Position numbers and translations under genes: made by a program
From: Microbacterium sp. Gd 4-13
Lineage (GTDB): Bacteria > Actinomycetota > Actinomycetes > Actinomycetales > Microbacteriaceae
Reading direction: 5' to 3'
NCBI RefSeq assembly: GCF_003095395.1
Contig: NZ_QEIJ01000004.1
Span: forward strand, 1 to 64,000
Length of the DNA: 64,000 nt
In this document: positions 27,860-37,462 of the stretch, piece by piece
How positions within the stretch are numbered: the stretch's first letter is position 1
Layout of the letters: each line of letters opens with the position of its first letter
The notes under the pieces: model-generated
What the model saw: only the letters and a program-made list of their open reading frames with translations
Told to the model about the DNA's origin: nothing
The model's database searches: none

Positions 27860-30295
27860 GTGGCCGCGCATCCGCTGTCGACCTACCGTCTGCAGATCCG
27901 CAAGGGTTTCGATCTGGATGCTGCGGCCGCCGTCACCGGCTACCTCCGCGATCTGGGGGTCTCGTGGGCGTACCTGTCGCCGATCCTGAGGGCGACGCCG
28001 GGTTCCGACCACGGCTACGACGTCGTCGACGTCACCCGGATCGATCCCGACCGCGGAGGCGCTGAGGGTCTCGACCGCTTCGCGGCCGCGGCCCGCGCCG
28101 ACGGCCTCGGCATCCTGATCGACATCGTGCCGAACCACATGGGGGTCGCCGAACCGCGAGAGAACCCGTGGTGGTGGGACGTGCTGCGTCAGGGCCGGGC
28201 CTCCACCCGCGCCGACGCGTTCGACATCGACTGGGAGTTCGGCGACGGGCGCGTGCGCGTGCCCGTTCTCGGCGCGTCGCTCGACGAGGTCACCGCGGCG
28301 GGCGAGCTGAGCGTCGACCTCGAACCCGCCCCCGATGCGCCCGACGGAGTGCTCCGCTACTTCGACCACGTGTTCCCGCTGGCCCCGGGTTCGGTGACAG
28401 AGGTCGAGCGCGCCTCCGGTGACGTCGACGCCCGCACCGTGCACGACCGTCAGCACTACGAGCTGCGCTTCTGGAAGGACGAAGCGGCCGAGCTCAACTA
28501 CCGCCGCTTCTTCGCCGTGACGACGCTCGCCGGTGTGCGGGTCGAGATCCCCGAGGTGTTCGCCGACACCCACGCCGAGATCCTGCGCTGGATCTCCGAG
28601 GGACTCGCCGACGGTCTGCGCGTCGATCACCCCGACGGGCTGCTCGATCCGGGTGGCTACCTCGAGCAGCTCGGCGCGGCGCTGCGATCCACGGGTCGCG
28701 GGTCGTACGTGCTGATCGAGAAGATCCTCGAGCGCGGCGAGCTGCTTCCGTCGTGGTGGGAGACCGATGGCACGACCGGGTACGACGCGCTGGCCGAGTT
28801 CGGCCGTGTGCTCGTCGACCCCGACGGCGAGGCGCCCCTCGACGCCCTCGACGTGCGGCTGCGCACCGAAACCGGAACGCTCCCCGCCCAGGACTGGCAC
28901 GACCTCATCCACGACACCAAGCGGATGATCGCCGAGACGATTCAGATCGCCGAGATCCGTCGGCTCGTCCGAGGCCTCCGCCCGGCCGCGCCCGATGTCG
29001 CCTCTGACTTCACCGACGAGGTGCTGCACGATGCGCTCGCCGAACTGCTCGTGTGCTTCCCGGTCTATCGCTCCTACCTCCCCGCGGGCCGGGAGGAGCT
29101 CGATCGCGCGGCGGTGGAAGCATCCGATCGTCGTCCCGAGCTCTTCGACGCGATAGCCGCGCTCGTGCCCGTGCTCGCCGACCCCGCGCACGAGGTGTCG
29201 CGACGGTTCCAGCAGACCACCGGGCCCGTGATGGCCAAGGGCGTGGAAGACACGGCGTTCTACCGCTACAACCGGCTCGGTGCCCTCACCGAGGTCGGCG
29301 GGGATCCGTCGGAGTTCGCCCTCCCCGTCGCCGACTTCCACGTCGCGCAGGCGGCGCGTCAGGCATCGTGGCCCCGCGCCATGACGGCGCTGTCGACACA
29401 CGACACGAAGCGCGGCGAAGACGTGCGCGCCCGCCTCACCGTGCTCGCCGAGATGCCCGATCGGTGGGAAGCCGCGCTCGAAGAGTTCCGCGGGGTCGCC
29501 TCCACCGGTCACGGGCCGTTCGACACCCTCCTCTGGCAGGCGATCGTCGGCGCGTGGCCCACGGCCTCGGCCCCGCTCCCCGAGGACTTCGCCGAGCGCC
29601 TCCACGCCTACGCCGAGAAGGCCGCGCGCGAGGCCGCGGACGCCACGGGGTGGTGGGAGCCCGACGAGGCGTTCGAGAAGCGCATGCACGCTCTCGTCGA
29701 TGCCGCCACCGGCGCCGCCGCGGCACGCGTGGCGGCCTTCGTCGCCGAGATCGAGCCGTTCGGCTGGACCAACGCGCTGTCGCAGAAGCTGCTGCAGCTG
29801 GCCGGCCCCGGCGTCCCCGACGTGTACCAAGGATCGGAGTCGTGGGAGCAGTCGCTCGTCGACCCCGACAACCGCCGTCCGGTCGATTTCGCCGCGCGGT
29901 CGGCGACGCTCGCGGCCATCGACGCCGGGTTCGCCCGCGGCGACGTCCCTCCGGTCGACGCGACGGGTGAGGCCAAGGTGCTCGTCACCTCGCGGGCCCT
30001 GCGCGCACGGCGCGACCGCCCCGAGCTGTTCTCGGCGTATCTGCCGGCCACGGTGGTCGGCGAGGCCGCCGCGCACGCGATCGCGTTCGACCGCGGCGGA
30101 GCGCTCGCCATCGCCACGCGCCTGCCGGTCGGTCTCCAGGAGCGCGGTGGATGGGGCGACACGGTGCTCCTGCGCCGCCCCGGCACCTCCGTCGACGTCT
30201 TCACCGGTCGGCGGTACGAGGGATCGGAGATCCTCGTCGCCGACCTCCTCTCGACCTACCCCGTTGCCCTGCTCGTCTCGGAGGAAGAATCATGA
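27860..30295 (+). CDS. treY: Maltooligosyl trehalose synthase
   Basis: An 811-residue GH13 enzyme that turns the reducing-end alpha-1,4 bond of a maltodextrin into the alpha-1,1 bond of trehalose. It starts with the family sequence [11 protein letters not shown]; the barrel motifs [19 protein letters not shown] and [12 protein letters not shown] are visible, as is [12 protein letters not shown]. The length fits the family. The GTG start is 3 nt after glgX and the stop overlaps treZ by 4 nt. Confidence 0.94.
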   Translation: MAAHPLSTYRLQIRKGFDLDAAAAVTGYLRDLGVSWAYLSPILRATPGSDHGYDVVDVTRIDPDRGGAEGLDRFAAAARADGLGILIDIVPNHMGVAEPRENPWWWDVLRQGRASTRADAFDIDWEFGDGRVRVPVLGASLDEVTAAGELSVDLEPAPDAPDGVLRYFDHVFPLAPGSVTEVERASGDVDARTVHDRQHYELRFWKDEAAELNYRRFFAVTTLAGVRVEIPEVFADTHAEILRWISEGLADGLRVDHPDGLLDPGGYLEQLGAALRSTGRGSYVLIEKILERGELLPSWWETDGTTGYDALAEFGRVLVDPDGEAPLDALDVRLRTETGTLPAQDWHDLIHDTKRMIAETIQIAEIRRLVRGLRPAAPDVASDFTDEVLHDALAELLVCFPVYRSYLPAGREELDRAAVEASDRRPELFDAIAALVPVLADPAHEVSRRFQQTTGPVMAKGVEDTAFYRYNRLGALTEVGGDPSEFALPVADFHVAQAARQASWPRAMTALSTHDTKRGEDVRARLTVLAEMPDRWEAALEEFRGVASTGHGPFDTLLWQAIVGAWPTASAPLPEDFAERLHAYAEKAAREAADATGWWEPDEAFEKRMHALVDAATGAAAARVAAFVAEIEPFGWTNALSQKLLQLAGPGVPDVYQGSESWEQSLVDPDNRRPVDFAARSATLAAIDAGFARGDVPPVDATGEAKVLVTSRALRARRDRPELFSAYLPATVVGEAAAHAIAFDRGGALAIATRLPVGLQERGGWGDTVLLRRPGTSVDVFTGRRYEGSEILVADLLSTYPVALLVSEEES

Positions 30296-32028
30296 CGATC
30301 GACGTCTGGGCGCCGAAGGCGCGACGCGTCCGGCTGCGCCGCCCCGGTCAGCAGCCCGATCTCGACCTCGCCGTGCGTGACGGCGGCTGGTGGAGCGCCG
30401 ACATCGCGCTCGCCGACGGCGAGGAGTACGGGTTCGTGCTCGACGAGTCCGACGATCTGCGCCCCGATCCCCGATCGCGTCGCCAGCCGCGCGGGGTGCA
30501 CGACGTATCCGCCTTCTTCGACCCGTCGGCGCACGAATGGCAGGACTCCGCGTGGACCGGGCGCCCGCTCGCGGGCGGCGTGATCTACGAACTGCACCTG
30601 GGCACCTTCACGCCGGAGGGCACCCTGGATGCTGCGGTCGGCAAGCTCGACCACCTCGTCGAGCTCGGTGTCACCCACATCGAGCTGCTGCCGGTGAACG
30701 GTTTCAACGGCGTCTGGAACTGGGGCTACGACGGGGTGCTCTGGTACACGGTGCATGAGGCCTATGGCGGGCCCGCGGCCTACCAGCGGTTCGTCGACGC
30801 CGCGCACGCGGCGGGCCTCGCCGTGATCCAGGACGTCGTCTACAACCACCTGGGTCCGAGCGGGAACTACCTCCCCGAGTACGGTCCGTACCTCCGCGAG
30901 GGAAGCCGCAACACCTGGGGCGACTCGGTGAACCTCGACGAGGACGCTGTCCGCGACTACATCGTCGACAACGCGCTGATGTGGCTGCGCGACTACCACG
31001 TCGACGGTCTGCGCCTCGACGCCGTGCACGCCCTCCACGACGAGCGCCCCGTGCACATCCTGCAGGAGCTCGCCGAAGCATCCGACGCCCTCTCGGCCCA
31101 CCTCCAACGCCCGCTCACCCTCATCGCCGAGTCGGACCTCAACGACCCGACGCTGATCCTCCCGCGCGAAGCGGGCGGCTACGGCCTCACGGCGCAGTGG
31201 TCAGACGACTGGCACCACGCCGTGCATGTCGCCGTCAGCGGCGAGACGGTCGGCTACTACGAAGACTTCGCCGACCTCGGCGCGTTCGGCAAGGTCACGA
31301 CCGAGGGGTTCTTCCACAACGGCACGTTCTCGTCGTTCCGCGGCGAAGACCACGGCTTCCCGATCCCCGATGCCGTACCGACGTGGCGCCTGGTGACGTT
31401 CGCCCAGGACCACGATCAGATCGGCAACCGTGCAGCCGGCGACCGGCTCTCGCAGACCCTGTCGTACGGACGCCTCGCGGTCACCGCCGTGCTGACGCTC
31501 ACCGCGCCCGGTACGCCGATGCTGTTCATGGGCGAGGAGTGGGGGGCCACCACCCCGTGGCAGTTCTTCACCTCGCACCCCGAGCCCGAGCTCGGCGAGG
31601 CGACGGCCAAGGGGCGCATCGAGGAGTTCGCGAAGATGGGGTGGGACCCGGCGACGGTTCCCGACCCGCAGGATCCCGCGACATTCGAGCGATCGAAGCT
31701 CGACTGGAGCGAGGCGTCCGACGGCGATCACGCCCGCCTGCTGCAGCTCTACCGCGACCTCGCGCACCTGCGCCGGGAGCTTCCGGAGCTCACCGATCCG
31801 ACGTTCGCCGACCGGGCGGCCGGAGCGACCGAGGCGCCCGGCGGCCGGGTGTACGGCCTGTGGTCGGGTGCCGTCGCCGTGCTCGCCAACCTGTCGGCCG
31901 AGCCCGCGGTCTTCGACGTCGACTCCGACGTCGTCGTGCTCCTCGCCACGGATGCTGCGGTGTCGCTCGACGGCGGGCGCGTCACCCTCCCGGCCGAGAC
32001 GGCGGTGGTCGTCGGACCCGCGCTCTGA
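30292..32028 (+). CDS. treZ: Maltooligosyl trehalose trehalohydrolase
   Basis: A 578-residue GH13 enzyme that releases trehalose from the product of TreY. An N-terminal CBM48-like domain (1-95) precedes the barrel, with [25 protein letters not shown] (nucleophile Asp), IAESDLNDP (acid Glu) and [11 protein letters not shown]. The ATG overlaps the treY stop and has GAGGAAG upstream. With GlgX it completes a route from glycogen to trehalose, used as a stress protectant and carbon store. Confidence 0.94.
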   Translation: MTIDVWAPKARRVRLRRPGQQPDLDLAVRDGGWWSADIALADGEEYGFVLDESDDLRPDPRSRRQPRGVHDVSAFFDPSAHEWQDSAWTGRPLAGGVIYELHLGTFTPEGTLDAAVGKLDHLVELGVTHIELLPVNGFNGVWNWGYDGVLWYTVHEAYGGPAAYQRFVDAAHAAGLAVIQDVVYNHLGPSGNYLPEYGPYLREGSRNTWGDSVNLDEDAVRDYIVDNALMWLRDYHVDGLRLDAVHALHDERPVHILQELAEASDALSAHLQRPLTLIAESDLNDPTLILPREAGGYGLTAQWSDDWHHAVHVAVSGETVGYYEDFADLGAFGKVTTEGFFHNGTFSSFRGEDHGFPIPDAVPTWRLVTFAQDHDQIGNRAAGDRLSQTLSYGRLAVTAVLTLTAPGTPMLFMGEEWGATTPWQFFTSHPEPELGEATAKGRIEEFAKMGWDPATVPDPQDPATFERSKLDWSEASDGDHARLLQLYRDLAHLRRELPELTDPTFADRAAGATEAPGGRVYGLWSGAVAVLANLSAEPAVFDVDSDVVVLLATDAAVSLDGGRVTLPAETAVVVGPAL

Positions 32029-32057
32029 GGCGTAACGCGGGTGAAACGCGCACCGGG

Positions 32058-32145
32058 TACGGTGAGCGCGACGCTCATGAAAGCAGAGCACCCGTCCGGG
32101 TGGGGAAAGCGTGAAGCGGCTGCCTGACCCGGCCGCCGACCGGCG
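32058..32145 (+). promoter_or_regulatory. Structured 5' leader of the oxygenase gene
   Basis: A -10-like TACGGT (32058-32063) would start a leader of about 97 nt. It contains an ACGCT/AGCGT stem enclosing an ACCC-GTCC-GGGT hairpin, then a strong GGCCGCC-GACC-GGCGGCC hairpin (7 bp) shortly before the ribosome binding site. I tried TPP, cobalamin, SAM, glycine, guanidine, fluoride and ZTP classes by eye and none fits. Confidence 0.4.
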
Positions 32146-32166
32146 GCCTCCGACAGAGGAGTTGCC

Positions 32167-33210
32167 ATGACCTTCCACGTCCCACTCGTCGACATCGCGC
32201 CGTACGTCGGCGACGGTTCCCCCGAGGCCCGATCCGAGGTGGCGCGCCGTATCGACGACGCGTGCCGCACGGTCGGATTCATCCAGATCACCGGCCACGG
32301 CATCCCCGAGGCCGTGATCGACGGGTTGACCGGGGCGATCGACGCGTTCTTCGCGCTCGACCTCGAGGAGAAGAAGCGGTACCGCACGCCGCCGCAGATC
32401 AACCGCGGATACAGCCCGCCGAAGTCCGAATCGCTCAGCCTCTCGCTGGGGGTCGAGTCGGCCAACCGCATGAACGACTTCTTCGAGGCCTTCAACGTCG
32501 GGGCCACGCAGGAGAGCTACCCCGACTCGCCCGGCCTCCCGCAGCCCGACTACGCCGACAACGTCTGGCCCGCCGTCGACGGCTTCGAGGCGGGGGTCTC
32601 GATGTACTTCGCCGAGGCCGCTCGGGTCGCGCGAGTCATGACGCGCATCTTCGCCGACGCGTTGGACCTGCCCGCCGACTTCTTCGCCGCGCGCACGGGC
32701 CATTCCCTCGACGTGATGCGCATGAACAACTACGCGCTGCCGCCCGGAACCGACGTCACCCTGGACGGCGACCTCGTCGGGATGGGGGAGCACACCGACT
32801 ACGGGATCGTCACGATCCTGTGGGCGGATCGCGTGCGCGGACTGCAGGTGCTCGGATCGGACGGATCCTGGAACGACGTGGCGCCGGCAGACGGCGCCCT
32901 GCTCATCAACCTGGGCGACGTCACGGCGCGCTGGACGAACGAGCGGTGGATGTCGACGCTGCACCGGGTGAAGCCGCCCGTGATCGACGGCACGATCGAG
33001 CAGCGCCGGTCGGTGGTGTTCTTCCACGACGGCGACAGGGACGCTCTGATCGAGACGCTTCCGTCGTGCATCGATGCGCAGCATCCCGACCTGTACGACC
33101 CCGTCACCGTGGGAGACCACATCGCCGCCAAGCTCGCCGGTTCTCGGGCGGGCGTGAGCAACGCCGCCGCGGAGCGCGAATCGGCGCGCGTGCTCGCCAG
33201 CCGGCGCTGA
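32167..33210 (+). CDS. 2-oxoglutarate/Fe(II)-dependent oxygenase (IPNS-like)
   Basis: A 347-residue protein of the isopenicillin N synthase-like family. The N-terminal DIOX_N part includes VGFIQITGHGI. The iron ligands are His and Asp of EHTDYG and the distal His of STLHRV; the cosubstrate-binding Arg-x-Ser is in QRRSVVFF. Such enzymes hydroxylate small molecules; the substrate cannot be told. AGAGGAG precedes the ATG. It stands alone after treZ behind a structured leader and before a TspO-like gene. Confidence 0.82.
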   Translation: MTFHVPLVDIAPYVGDGSPEARSEVARRIDDACRTVGFIQITGHGIPEAVIDGLTGAIDAFFALDLEEKKRYRTPPQINRGYSPPKSESLSLSLGVESANRMNDFFEAFNVGATQESYPDSPGLPQPDYADNVWPAVDGFEAGVSMYFAEAARVARVMTRIFADALDLPADFFAARTGHSLDVMRMNNYALPPGTDVTLDGDLVGMGEHTDYGIVTILWADRVRGLQVLGSDGSWNDVAPADGALLINLGDVTARWTNERWMSTLHRVKPPVIDGTIEQRRSVVFFHDGDRDALIETLPSCIDAQHPDLYDPVTVGDHIAAKLAGSRAGVSNAAAERESARVLASRR

Positions 33211-33250
33211 GCCGAGGTCGGCGGGCTGTCAACCTGTTGCCGAAAAGTCG

Positions 33251-33263
33251 CTAGATTATCTAG
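33251..33263. promoter_or_regulatory. 13-nt palindrome over a promoter
   Basis: CTAGAT-T-ATCTAG is a perfect 6-bp inverted repeat with a 1-nt centre, 10 nt before the TspO-like gene's start. It overlaps possible -10 boxes (TAGATT), so a bound repressor would block transcription. The regulator is not known. Confidence 0.5.
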
Positions 33264-33273
33264 TGTTCTCTTC

Positions 33274-34089
33274 ATGAGCACCGTGACGACCCGTCAGTCC
33301 GCCGACCTCGTACGACAGATCGCGGTGATCTCCGCCGTCACGTTCATGCTCATCGCCGCGATGGTCGGCGTGGGCCTGTTCGGCGGAACCGCGGTGCAGG
33401 ATCTGCAGGGCGGTGCGCTCGATTCGGATGCGTCGTACCTGGCTCCGGCGTCGAGCGCGTTCTCGATATGGTCGGTCATCTACATCGGTCTGATCGCCTA
33501 CGCGATCTGGCAGGCGCTGCCCGGCCAGCGGACGAACGACCGGCAGCGCGCCCTGGGGTGGCTCGTGGCCGTCACCGCGGTGCTGAACGGCGTCTGGCTC
33601 GTCGTCGCCCAGTACGCGACGCTGCCACTGACGGTCGTCGCGATCGTCGCGCTGCTGGTGGCGTTGGCCGTCACCTTCCGGCGGGCGGTGCTCACTCGCA
33701 GCCGCGGCGACGGAGCGATCGACGCCATCCTCCTCGACGGAGTCACCGGGCTGCACCTCGGGTGGGTGACGGTGGCGACCGTCGCGAACACGGCGGCGCT
33801 GCTCACCCAGTCGGGGCCGGAGTCGTGGGCGACGGCCGCCGATGTTCTCGGCGTCGTCGTGCTGATCGTCGTCGGGGCCATCGGGCTCGGTATCGCCTTC
33901 GCGAGCAGGTGGCGTGTGACGCCGACCTGCGCGATCGGCTGGGGAGTGTTCTGGCTCGGGATCGGCCGCCTGGGGGGCGAGCCGGCGAGCACCGTCATCG
34001 GGGTGACCGCCATGATCGTCGCGGCGATCGTGGTGATCGTGCCGCTGGTCGTCGCTGGTCTGCGACTGATCCGCCCGACGACCGACTGA
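33274..34089 (+). CDS. TspO/MBR-like membrane protein
   Basis: A 271-residue integral membrane protein with about seven helices and scattered tryptophans in the helix starts (FSIWSVIYIGL, WQALPGQ, NGVWLVVAQY), as in tryptophan-rich sensory protein relatives. It is longer than classical TspO (about 160 residues), matching the extended bacterial branch. Ligand and role are unknown. The upstream palindrome suggests regulated expression. Confidence 0.7.
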   Translation: MSTVTTRQSADLVRQIAVISAVTFMLIAAMVGVGLFGGTAVQDLQGGALDSDASYLAPASSAFSIWSVIYIGLIAYAIWQALPGQRTNDRQRALGWLVAVTAVLNGVWLVVAQYATLPLTVVAIVALLVALAVTFRRAVLTRSRGDGAIDAILLDGVTGLHLGWVTVATVANTAALLTQSGPESWATAADVLGVVVLIVVGAIGLGIAFASRWRVTPTCAIGWGVFWLGIGRLGGEPASTVIGVTAMIVAAIVVIVPLVVAGLRLIRPTTD

Positions 34090-34104
34090 GCCGCCTCAGG
34101 CGGC
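34090..34104. terminator. Bidirectional terminator
   Basis: GCCGCC (34090-34095) pairs with GGCGGC (34099-34104) around TCA, which is the stop codon of the amidotransferase gene on the minus strand. It separates two convergent genes 6 nt apart. Confidence 0.5.
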
Positions 34105-34830
34105 GAAGCGATCGGCGAACGCCTCGAGCAGGCGCGGCGGTTCGGTGACGGACACCCGCAGCACGCGTGCCGCGATGGCGTCGTAGTCCTTCGCGGGGAA
34201 GTAGCCGCCGTCGCGGTAGACGGCCATCCGCTCGGTGAACGCGAGGGGAGTCGATTCGGGGTGGAACTGCGTCGCGTAGAGGCGCTCGCCGACGCGATAG
34301 GCCTGCACGGGGCACCCATCGTTCGTCGCCAGGAGCACGGCGCCCGGGGGCACATCGGCGGCTCCCTCCTTGTGCGCGGTGAGAGCGGCGAACCGCAGAG
34401 CCAGGTCGCCCAGCAGCGCATCGGTGCGGCCGTCGGCGGTGAGTTCGATCGTGGTGGCGCCGGTGGGCTCCGGGTGTTCGCGGGTCACGGAGCCTCCGAG
34501 CAGACGCGTGACGACGCCGATGCCGTAGCAGGTGAACAGCGCCGCCGTGCGCGACTCGACGGCAGCCGCGGCGATCTTCTCGAGGTCGGATTCAAGCCGC
34601 AACTGCGCCTCGGACTTCGACGACGCGGGGTCGGTGACGTTGAATGGGCTGCCGCCGACGACGAAGCCGCTGAACCGCTCGAAGGCATCGGCCGGCAGCG
34701 CCTCGCGCACGAGGTCGTGGCGAGCCAGGGCGTCGGGGCCCAGCCGCATGCCCGAGAGGAACGACGCGTACTCGGCATCGGCCGCATCACGCTGCGGCCG
34801 GGCCGAGACATAGAGCAGCGGGGCGGGCAC
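34096..34830 (-). CDS. Class I glutamine amidotransferase-like protein
   Basis: A 244-residue protein with the class I amidotransferase fold (GuaA-like). The nucleophile Cys is in FTCYGIG and the catalytic His in QFHPES. No synthetase domain or partner gene is adjacent, so it may act as a stand-alone glutaminase-type enzyme or a gamma-glutamyl hydrolase. TAGACT (34837-34842, minus strand) lies 6 nt before the GTG start, indicating a leaderless mRNA. Confidence 0.8.
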   Translation of the reverse strand: MPAPLLYVSARPQRDAADAEYASFLSGMRLGPDALARHDLVREALPADAFERFSGFVVGGSPFNVTDPASSKSEAQLRLESDLEKIAAAAVESRTAALFTCYGIGVVTRLLGGSVTREHPEPTGATTIELTADGRTDALLGDLALRFAALTAHKEGAADVPPGAVLLATNDGCPVQAYRVGERLYATQFHPESTPLAFTERMAVYRDGGYFPAKDYDAIAARVLRVSVTEPPRLLEAFADRFAA

Positions 34831-34890
34831 CCGGGAAGTCTAAAGCGGATGCTGCGCGTCGATGACCGGGCTTGTCATGCGGCGAAACGG

Positions 34891-35625
34891 TCACCGTGAG
34901 GAGTTCGCCGTCCGACCACGGACGATGCCGACGAAGGCATCCACGTCGGCGGTGGTCGCTTCGCGAGGCCACGCGAGGGCGACGGTGGAGACCGGTGCGT
35001 CGCGCACGGGCCGGGCGGCGACGTCTTTGCGTGCGTGCAGGCGCGCCAATGACATCGGAACGAGCACGACCCCGACGCCGGCGGCCACCGTCTCCACGGC
35101 CTGCTCGGTCACGGCCGGGGGCGCGAAGGTGGGTGCGAGCGCTCCGGGCACCGAGGCGGAGAGCACGTCGTCGCCCGGCACGATGACGATCTCTCCGGCG
35201 AGGTCGGCCAGCGCGAGCTCGTCCGCCGCGGTGAGGTGCGAGTCGGCCGGCACGATCGCGACCGGAACCTCGTCGTACAGCCGCACGATGTGGAGGTCAT
35301 CGTCATCGAGCGGGAGGCGCACCAGGGCGGCGTCGACGCGGTGCTCGCGAAGGGCGTCGTGCTGATCAGCCACAGCGAGGGGGAGGAGGGCGAGCTCGAC
35401 CCGGGGCATCCGTTCCCGCCACGCCGAGATCCACTTCCCCGGCGTCGTCCCGGGGACGAGGCCGAGGGTGAAGGTGCGCGGGGCCTCGTCTGCCTGAGAA
35501 ACCGGTCCCGGCGCGGGCGGCTTCTTCTTCGCCGCGACGGTCTTCTTCGCGCCGGGGGCCCTCTTCACCCCGGACGCGGCCCTCCGGGGAGCCGGACGGC
35601 GGCGCGACCCACCGTTGCCTGCCAT
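34891..35625 (-). CDS. LysR-type effector domain without HTH, basic tail
   Basis: A 244-residue protein. Residues 50-240 form a LysR substrate-binding domain (TFTLGLVPGTTPGKWISAW onward). The usual N-terminal helix-turn-helix is absent; residues 1-45 are instead a Lys/Arg/Ala/Pro-rich tail (RRRPAPRRAA, KKTVAAKKKPP) that could bind nucleic acid without sequence specificity. TACGCT (35632-35637, minus strand) is 6 nt before the ATG. It is divergent from a DUF1304 gene, a pairing that suggests a functional link. Confidence 0.75.
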   Translation of the reverse strand: MAGNGGSRRRPAPRRAASGVKRAPGAKKTVAAKKKPPAPGPVSQADEAPRTFTLGLVPGTTPGKWISAWRERMPRVELALLPLAVADQHDALREHRVDAALVRLPLDDDDLHIVRLYDEVPVAIVPADSHLTAADELALADLAGEIVIVPGDDVLSASVPGALAPTFAPPAVTEQAVETVAAGVGVVLVPMSLARLHARKDVAARPVRDAPVSTVALAWPREATTADVDAFVGIVRGRTANSSR

Positions 35626-35658
35626 GACGACAGCGTAGCGGGGCGCTATGGTTCGACC

Positions 35659-36057
35659 ATGGTCGCCATCGTCGCAACCGTGTTCGCAGCGCTCGCCGCG
35701 CTCCTGCACGTCTACATCTTCCTGCTCGAGAGCGTGCAGTGGCAGCGCCCTCGCGTGTGGCAGCGTTTCGGTGTCGCGAGCCAGGAGGACGCCGACACGA
35801 CGAAGCCGATGGCCTACAACCAGGGGTTCTACAACCTGTTCCTGGCGATCGGCGCCACGATCGGCATCGTGCTGTTCTGGGTGGACGGCTCAGGCACCGT
35901 GGCGGACGTCGCCGGACGCACCCTGGTGCTGTTCAGCCTCGGCTCGATGGTCGCCGCATCGCTCGTGCTGCTGACGTCGGGTCGGAAAAACCTCGTACCC
36001 GCACTCACACAGGGGACGCTCCCGCTGATCGGGTTCGTCTTCTTCCTGCTCGCCTGA
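35659..36057 (+). CDS. DUF1304 membrane protein
   Basis: A 132-residue protein with four membrane helices, matching DUF1304 in length and in its conserved HVYIFLLE and AYNQGFYNLFLAIG segments. The ATG is preceded by TATGGT (35647-35652) with a 6-nt gap, so it is probably leaderless. It shares a 33-nt intergenic space with the LysR-type gene. Function unknown. Confidence 0.82.
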   Translation: MVAIVATVFAALAALLHVYIFLLESVQWQRPRVWQRFGVASQEDADTTKPMAYNQGFYNLFLAIGATIGIVLFWVDGSGTVADVAGRTLVLFSLGSMVAASLVLLTSGRKNLVPALTQGTLPLIGFVFFLLA

Positions 36058-36065
36058 TCCGGATG

Positions 36066-36088
36066 ACCTCGCCGTCAGGCGGCGAGGT
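36066..36088. terminator. Bidirectional terminator
   Basis: ACCTCGCCG (36066-36074) pairs with CGGCGAGGT (36080-36088) around a TCAGG loop, between the convergent DUF1304 and hexapeptide-repeat genes; the loop includes the stop codon of the latter. Confidence 0.65.
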
Positions 36089-36545
36089 GCAGCCCGCGCG
36101 GGTCGGTGGCCACGGCGTCGCCGTCGGCGATGTTCTCGTCGTCGCGGATGAGCGAGCCCACCGCGACGCGCGCGTTCGTGCCGACGTGCGCACGTACGCC
36201 GATCTTCGCCTTCGCGCCGATGGCCGCGCCCGAACCGATGTGTGCGTGCGGGGCGATGCGAGCCTCCGGCCCGATCACCGCGTCGCTCTCGATCCACGCG
36301 CCGCGCCCGACTTCGGCGCCCGCGGCGATCTGCACGCCCGGTTCGACGTACGCGCCCGCTTCGACCACCGCGGTCGGGTGCACCTTGGCGCCGTTCGCGA
36401 TGAGTCCTCGGCCGTTGGTGTGCTTGCGGTAGCGCAGCGTCTCACCACGGTCGTTCTCGATGTCGATGTAGTTTTTACCCACGATCCCCTCCGGCGGCAC
36501 CGTCGGTGCCGACAGTGATTGCAACGGCACCTTCTCGATATTCAT
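36075..36545 (-). CDS. Hexapeptide-repeat (left-handed beta-helix) protein
   Basis: A 156-residue protein in which residues 48-140 are hexapeptide repeats ([V/I/A]GxxAxI pattern such as AVIGPEARIAPHAHIGSGA) that fold as a left-handed beta-helix, as in acyltransferases and gamma-carbonic anhydrases. No clear CoA-binding or zinc-histidine set is visible apart from HPTAVVEAG and APHAHIG. It may be an acetyltransferase-like enzyme or a structural relative. It is divergent from the YitT gene. Confidence 0.72.
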   Translation of the reverse strand: MNIEKVPLQSLSAPTVPPEGIVGKNYIDIENDRGETLRYRKHTNGRGLIANGAKVHPTAVVEAGAYVEPGVQIAAGAEVGRGAWIESDAVIGPEARIAPHAHIGSGAAIGAKAKIGVRAHVGTNARVAVGSLIRDDENIADGDAVATDPRGLHLAA

Positions 36546-36586
36546 TCCCCCGCATGTTCTCTTCGGAGCCGCGACCGCGCCGGATG

Positions 36587-36600
36587 TCTCGACGTCGAGA
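36587..36600. promoter_or_regulatory. 14-nt perfect palindrome in a divergent promoter
   Basis: TCTCGACGTCGAGA is fully symmetric and lies about midway between the divergent hexapeptide-repeat and YitT genes. It is a candidate operator for an unidentified regulator. Confidence 0.4.
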
Positions 36601-36630
36601 TGAGACGATGGAGGCTCCTACCCGGAGACC

Positions 36631-37311
36631 GTGATGAACGCTGCCGACACCACCCCCGACGACGCGCCCGATGCCGATCCGCCCTCGACCACCCCGACGC
36701 TCGTCTTCGACGACCGCGCGACGGCCCACAGCATCCCTGAAGACGTCCTCGGACTCCTCACCGGCACGTTCACGGCGGCCTTCGGCTTGTACCTGCTCGC
36801 ATCGAGCGACGCGGTCACCGGAGGTACGGCAGGCCTCGCCCTCCTCGTGACCTACGCCTCACCGCTGCCGTTCTGGCTCGTCTACGCGCTGGTCAATCTC
36901 CCCTTCGCCGCGCTCGCGCTGTGGAAGAAGGGGCTGAGCTTCACGATCCGCACCGTGGTCTCGATCGCCCTGGTCTCGGGCTTCACCGTGCTGGATGCGG
37001 CGATGCTCCCGATCGATCGGGTCGAGCCGGTCTTCGGGGTGCTCGCCGGGAACCTCTTCGCGGGCGTGGGCCTGCTGATCCTGTTCCGCCATCGCGCCAG
37101 CCTCGGCGGGATCAACATCATCGCGCTGATCGTGCAGGACAAGACCGGGTTCCGCGCCGGATGGACGCAGATGGTGTTCGACGTGGCGATCATCGCGGTG
37201 TCGTTCGCGCTGCTGCCCTGGGAGGTCGTGCTCCTCAGCGCCGGCGGCGCAGTGGTGCTGAACCTCGTGCTCGCGATGAACCACAGGCCCGGCCGGTACA
37301 TCGGGCACTGA
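36631..37311 (+). CDS. YitT-family membrane protein
   Basis: A 226-residue protein with a 45-residue acidic N-terminal extension and about five membrane helices matching YitT/UPF0750 (GLLTGTFTAAFGLYLL, GGTAGLALL, GGINIIALIVQD). The DUF2179 C-terminal domain found in many members is absent. GTG 36631 (TACCCG 6 nt upstream) and ATG 36634 are both possible starts. Function is unknown; some relatives are suspected transporters. Confidence 0.8.
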   Translation: MMNAADTTPDDAPDADPPSTTPTLVFDDRATAHSIPEDVLGLLTGTFTAAFGLYLLASSDAVTGGTAGLALLVTYASPLPFWLVYALVNLPFAALALWKKGLSFTIRTVVSIALVSGFTVLDAAMLPIDRVEPVFGVLAGNLFAGVGLLILFRHRASLGGINIIALIVQDKTGFRAGWTQMVFDVAIIAVSFALLPWEVVLLSAGGAVVLNLVLAMNHRPGRYIGH

Positions 37312-37352
37312 CCCCCGCCGCGCCCCCCCCGCGTTCCCCCACGCTCGCGCCT

Positions 37353-37462
37353 TCCCCTGTCGCATTCGGTGGGTTCGACTCGCCATTCGCGCCAGGGGAG
37401 CGAGAAAGAGACCGCTCCCCTGTCACGAGTTGTGGGTGTAAGGCACCGGATGCGGCAGGGGA
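37353..37462. repeat. Nested palindrome cluster
   Basis: An outer inverted repeat (37353-37371 with 37444-37462, 17 of 19 matching) encloses an inner perfect one, CAGGGGAGCG (37393-37402) with CGCTCCCCTG (37413-37422). ACTCG/CGAGT adds pairing between them. Four copies of CAGGGGA or its complement alternate in direction, like a REP/BIME unit. It fills most of the 234-nt gap between the convergent YitT and nei genes. Confidence 0.65.
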
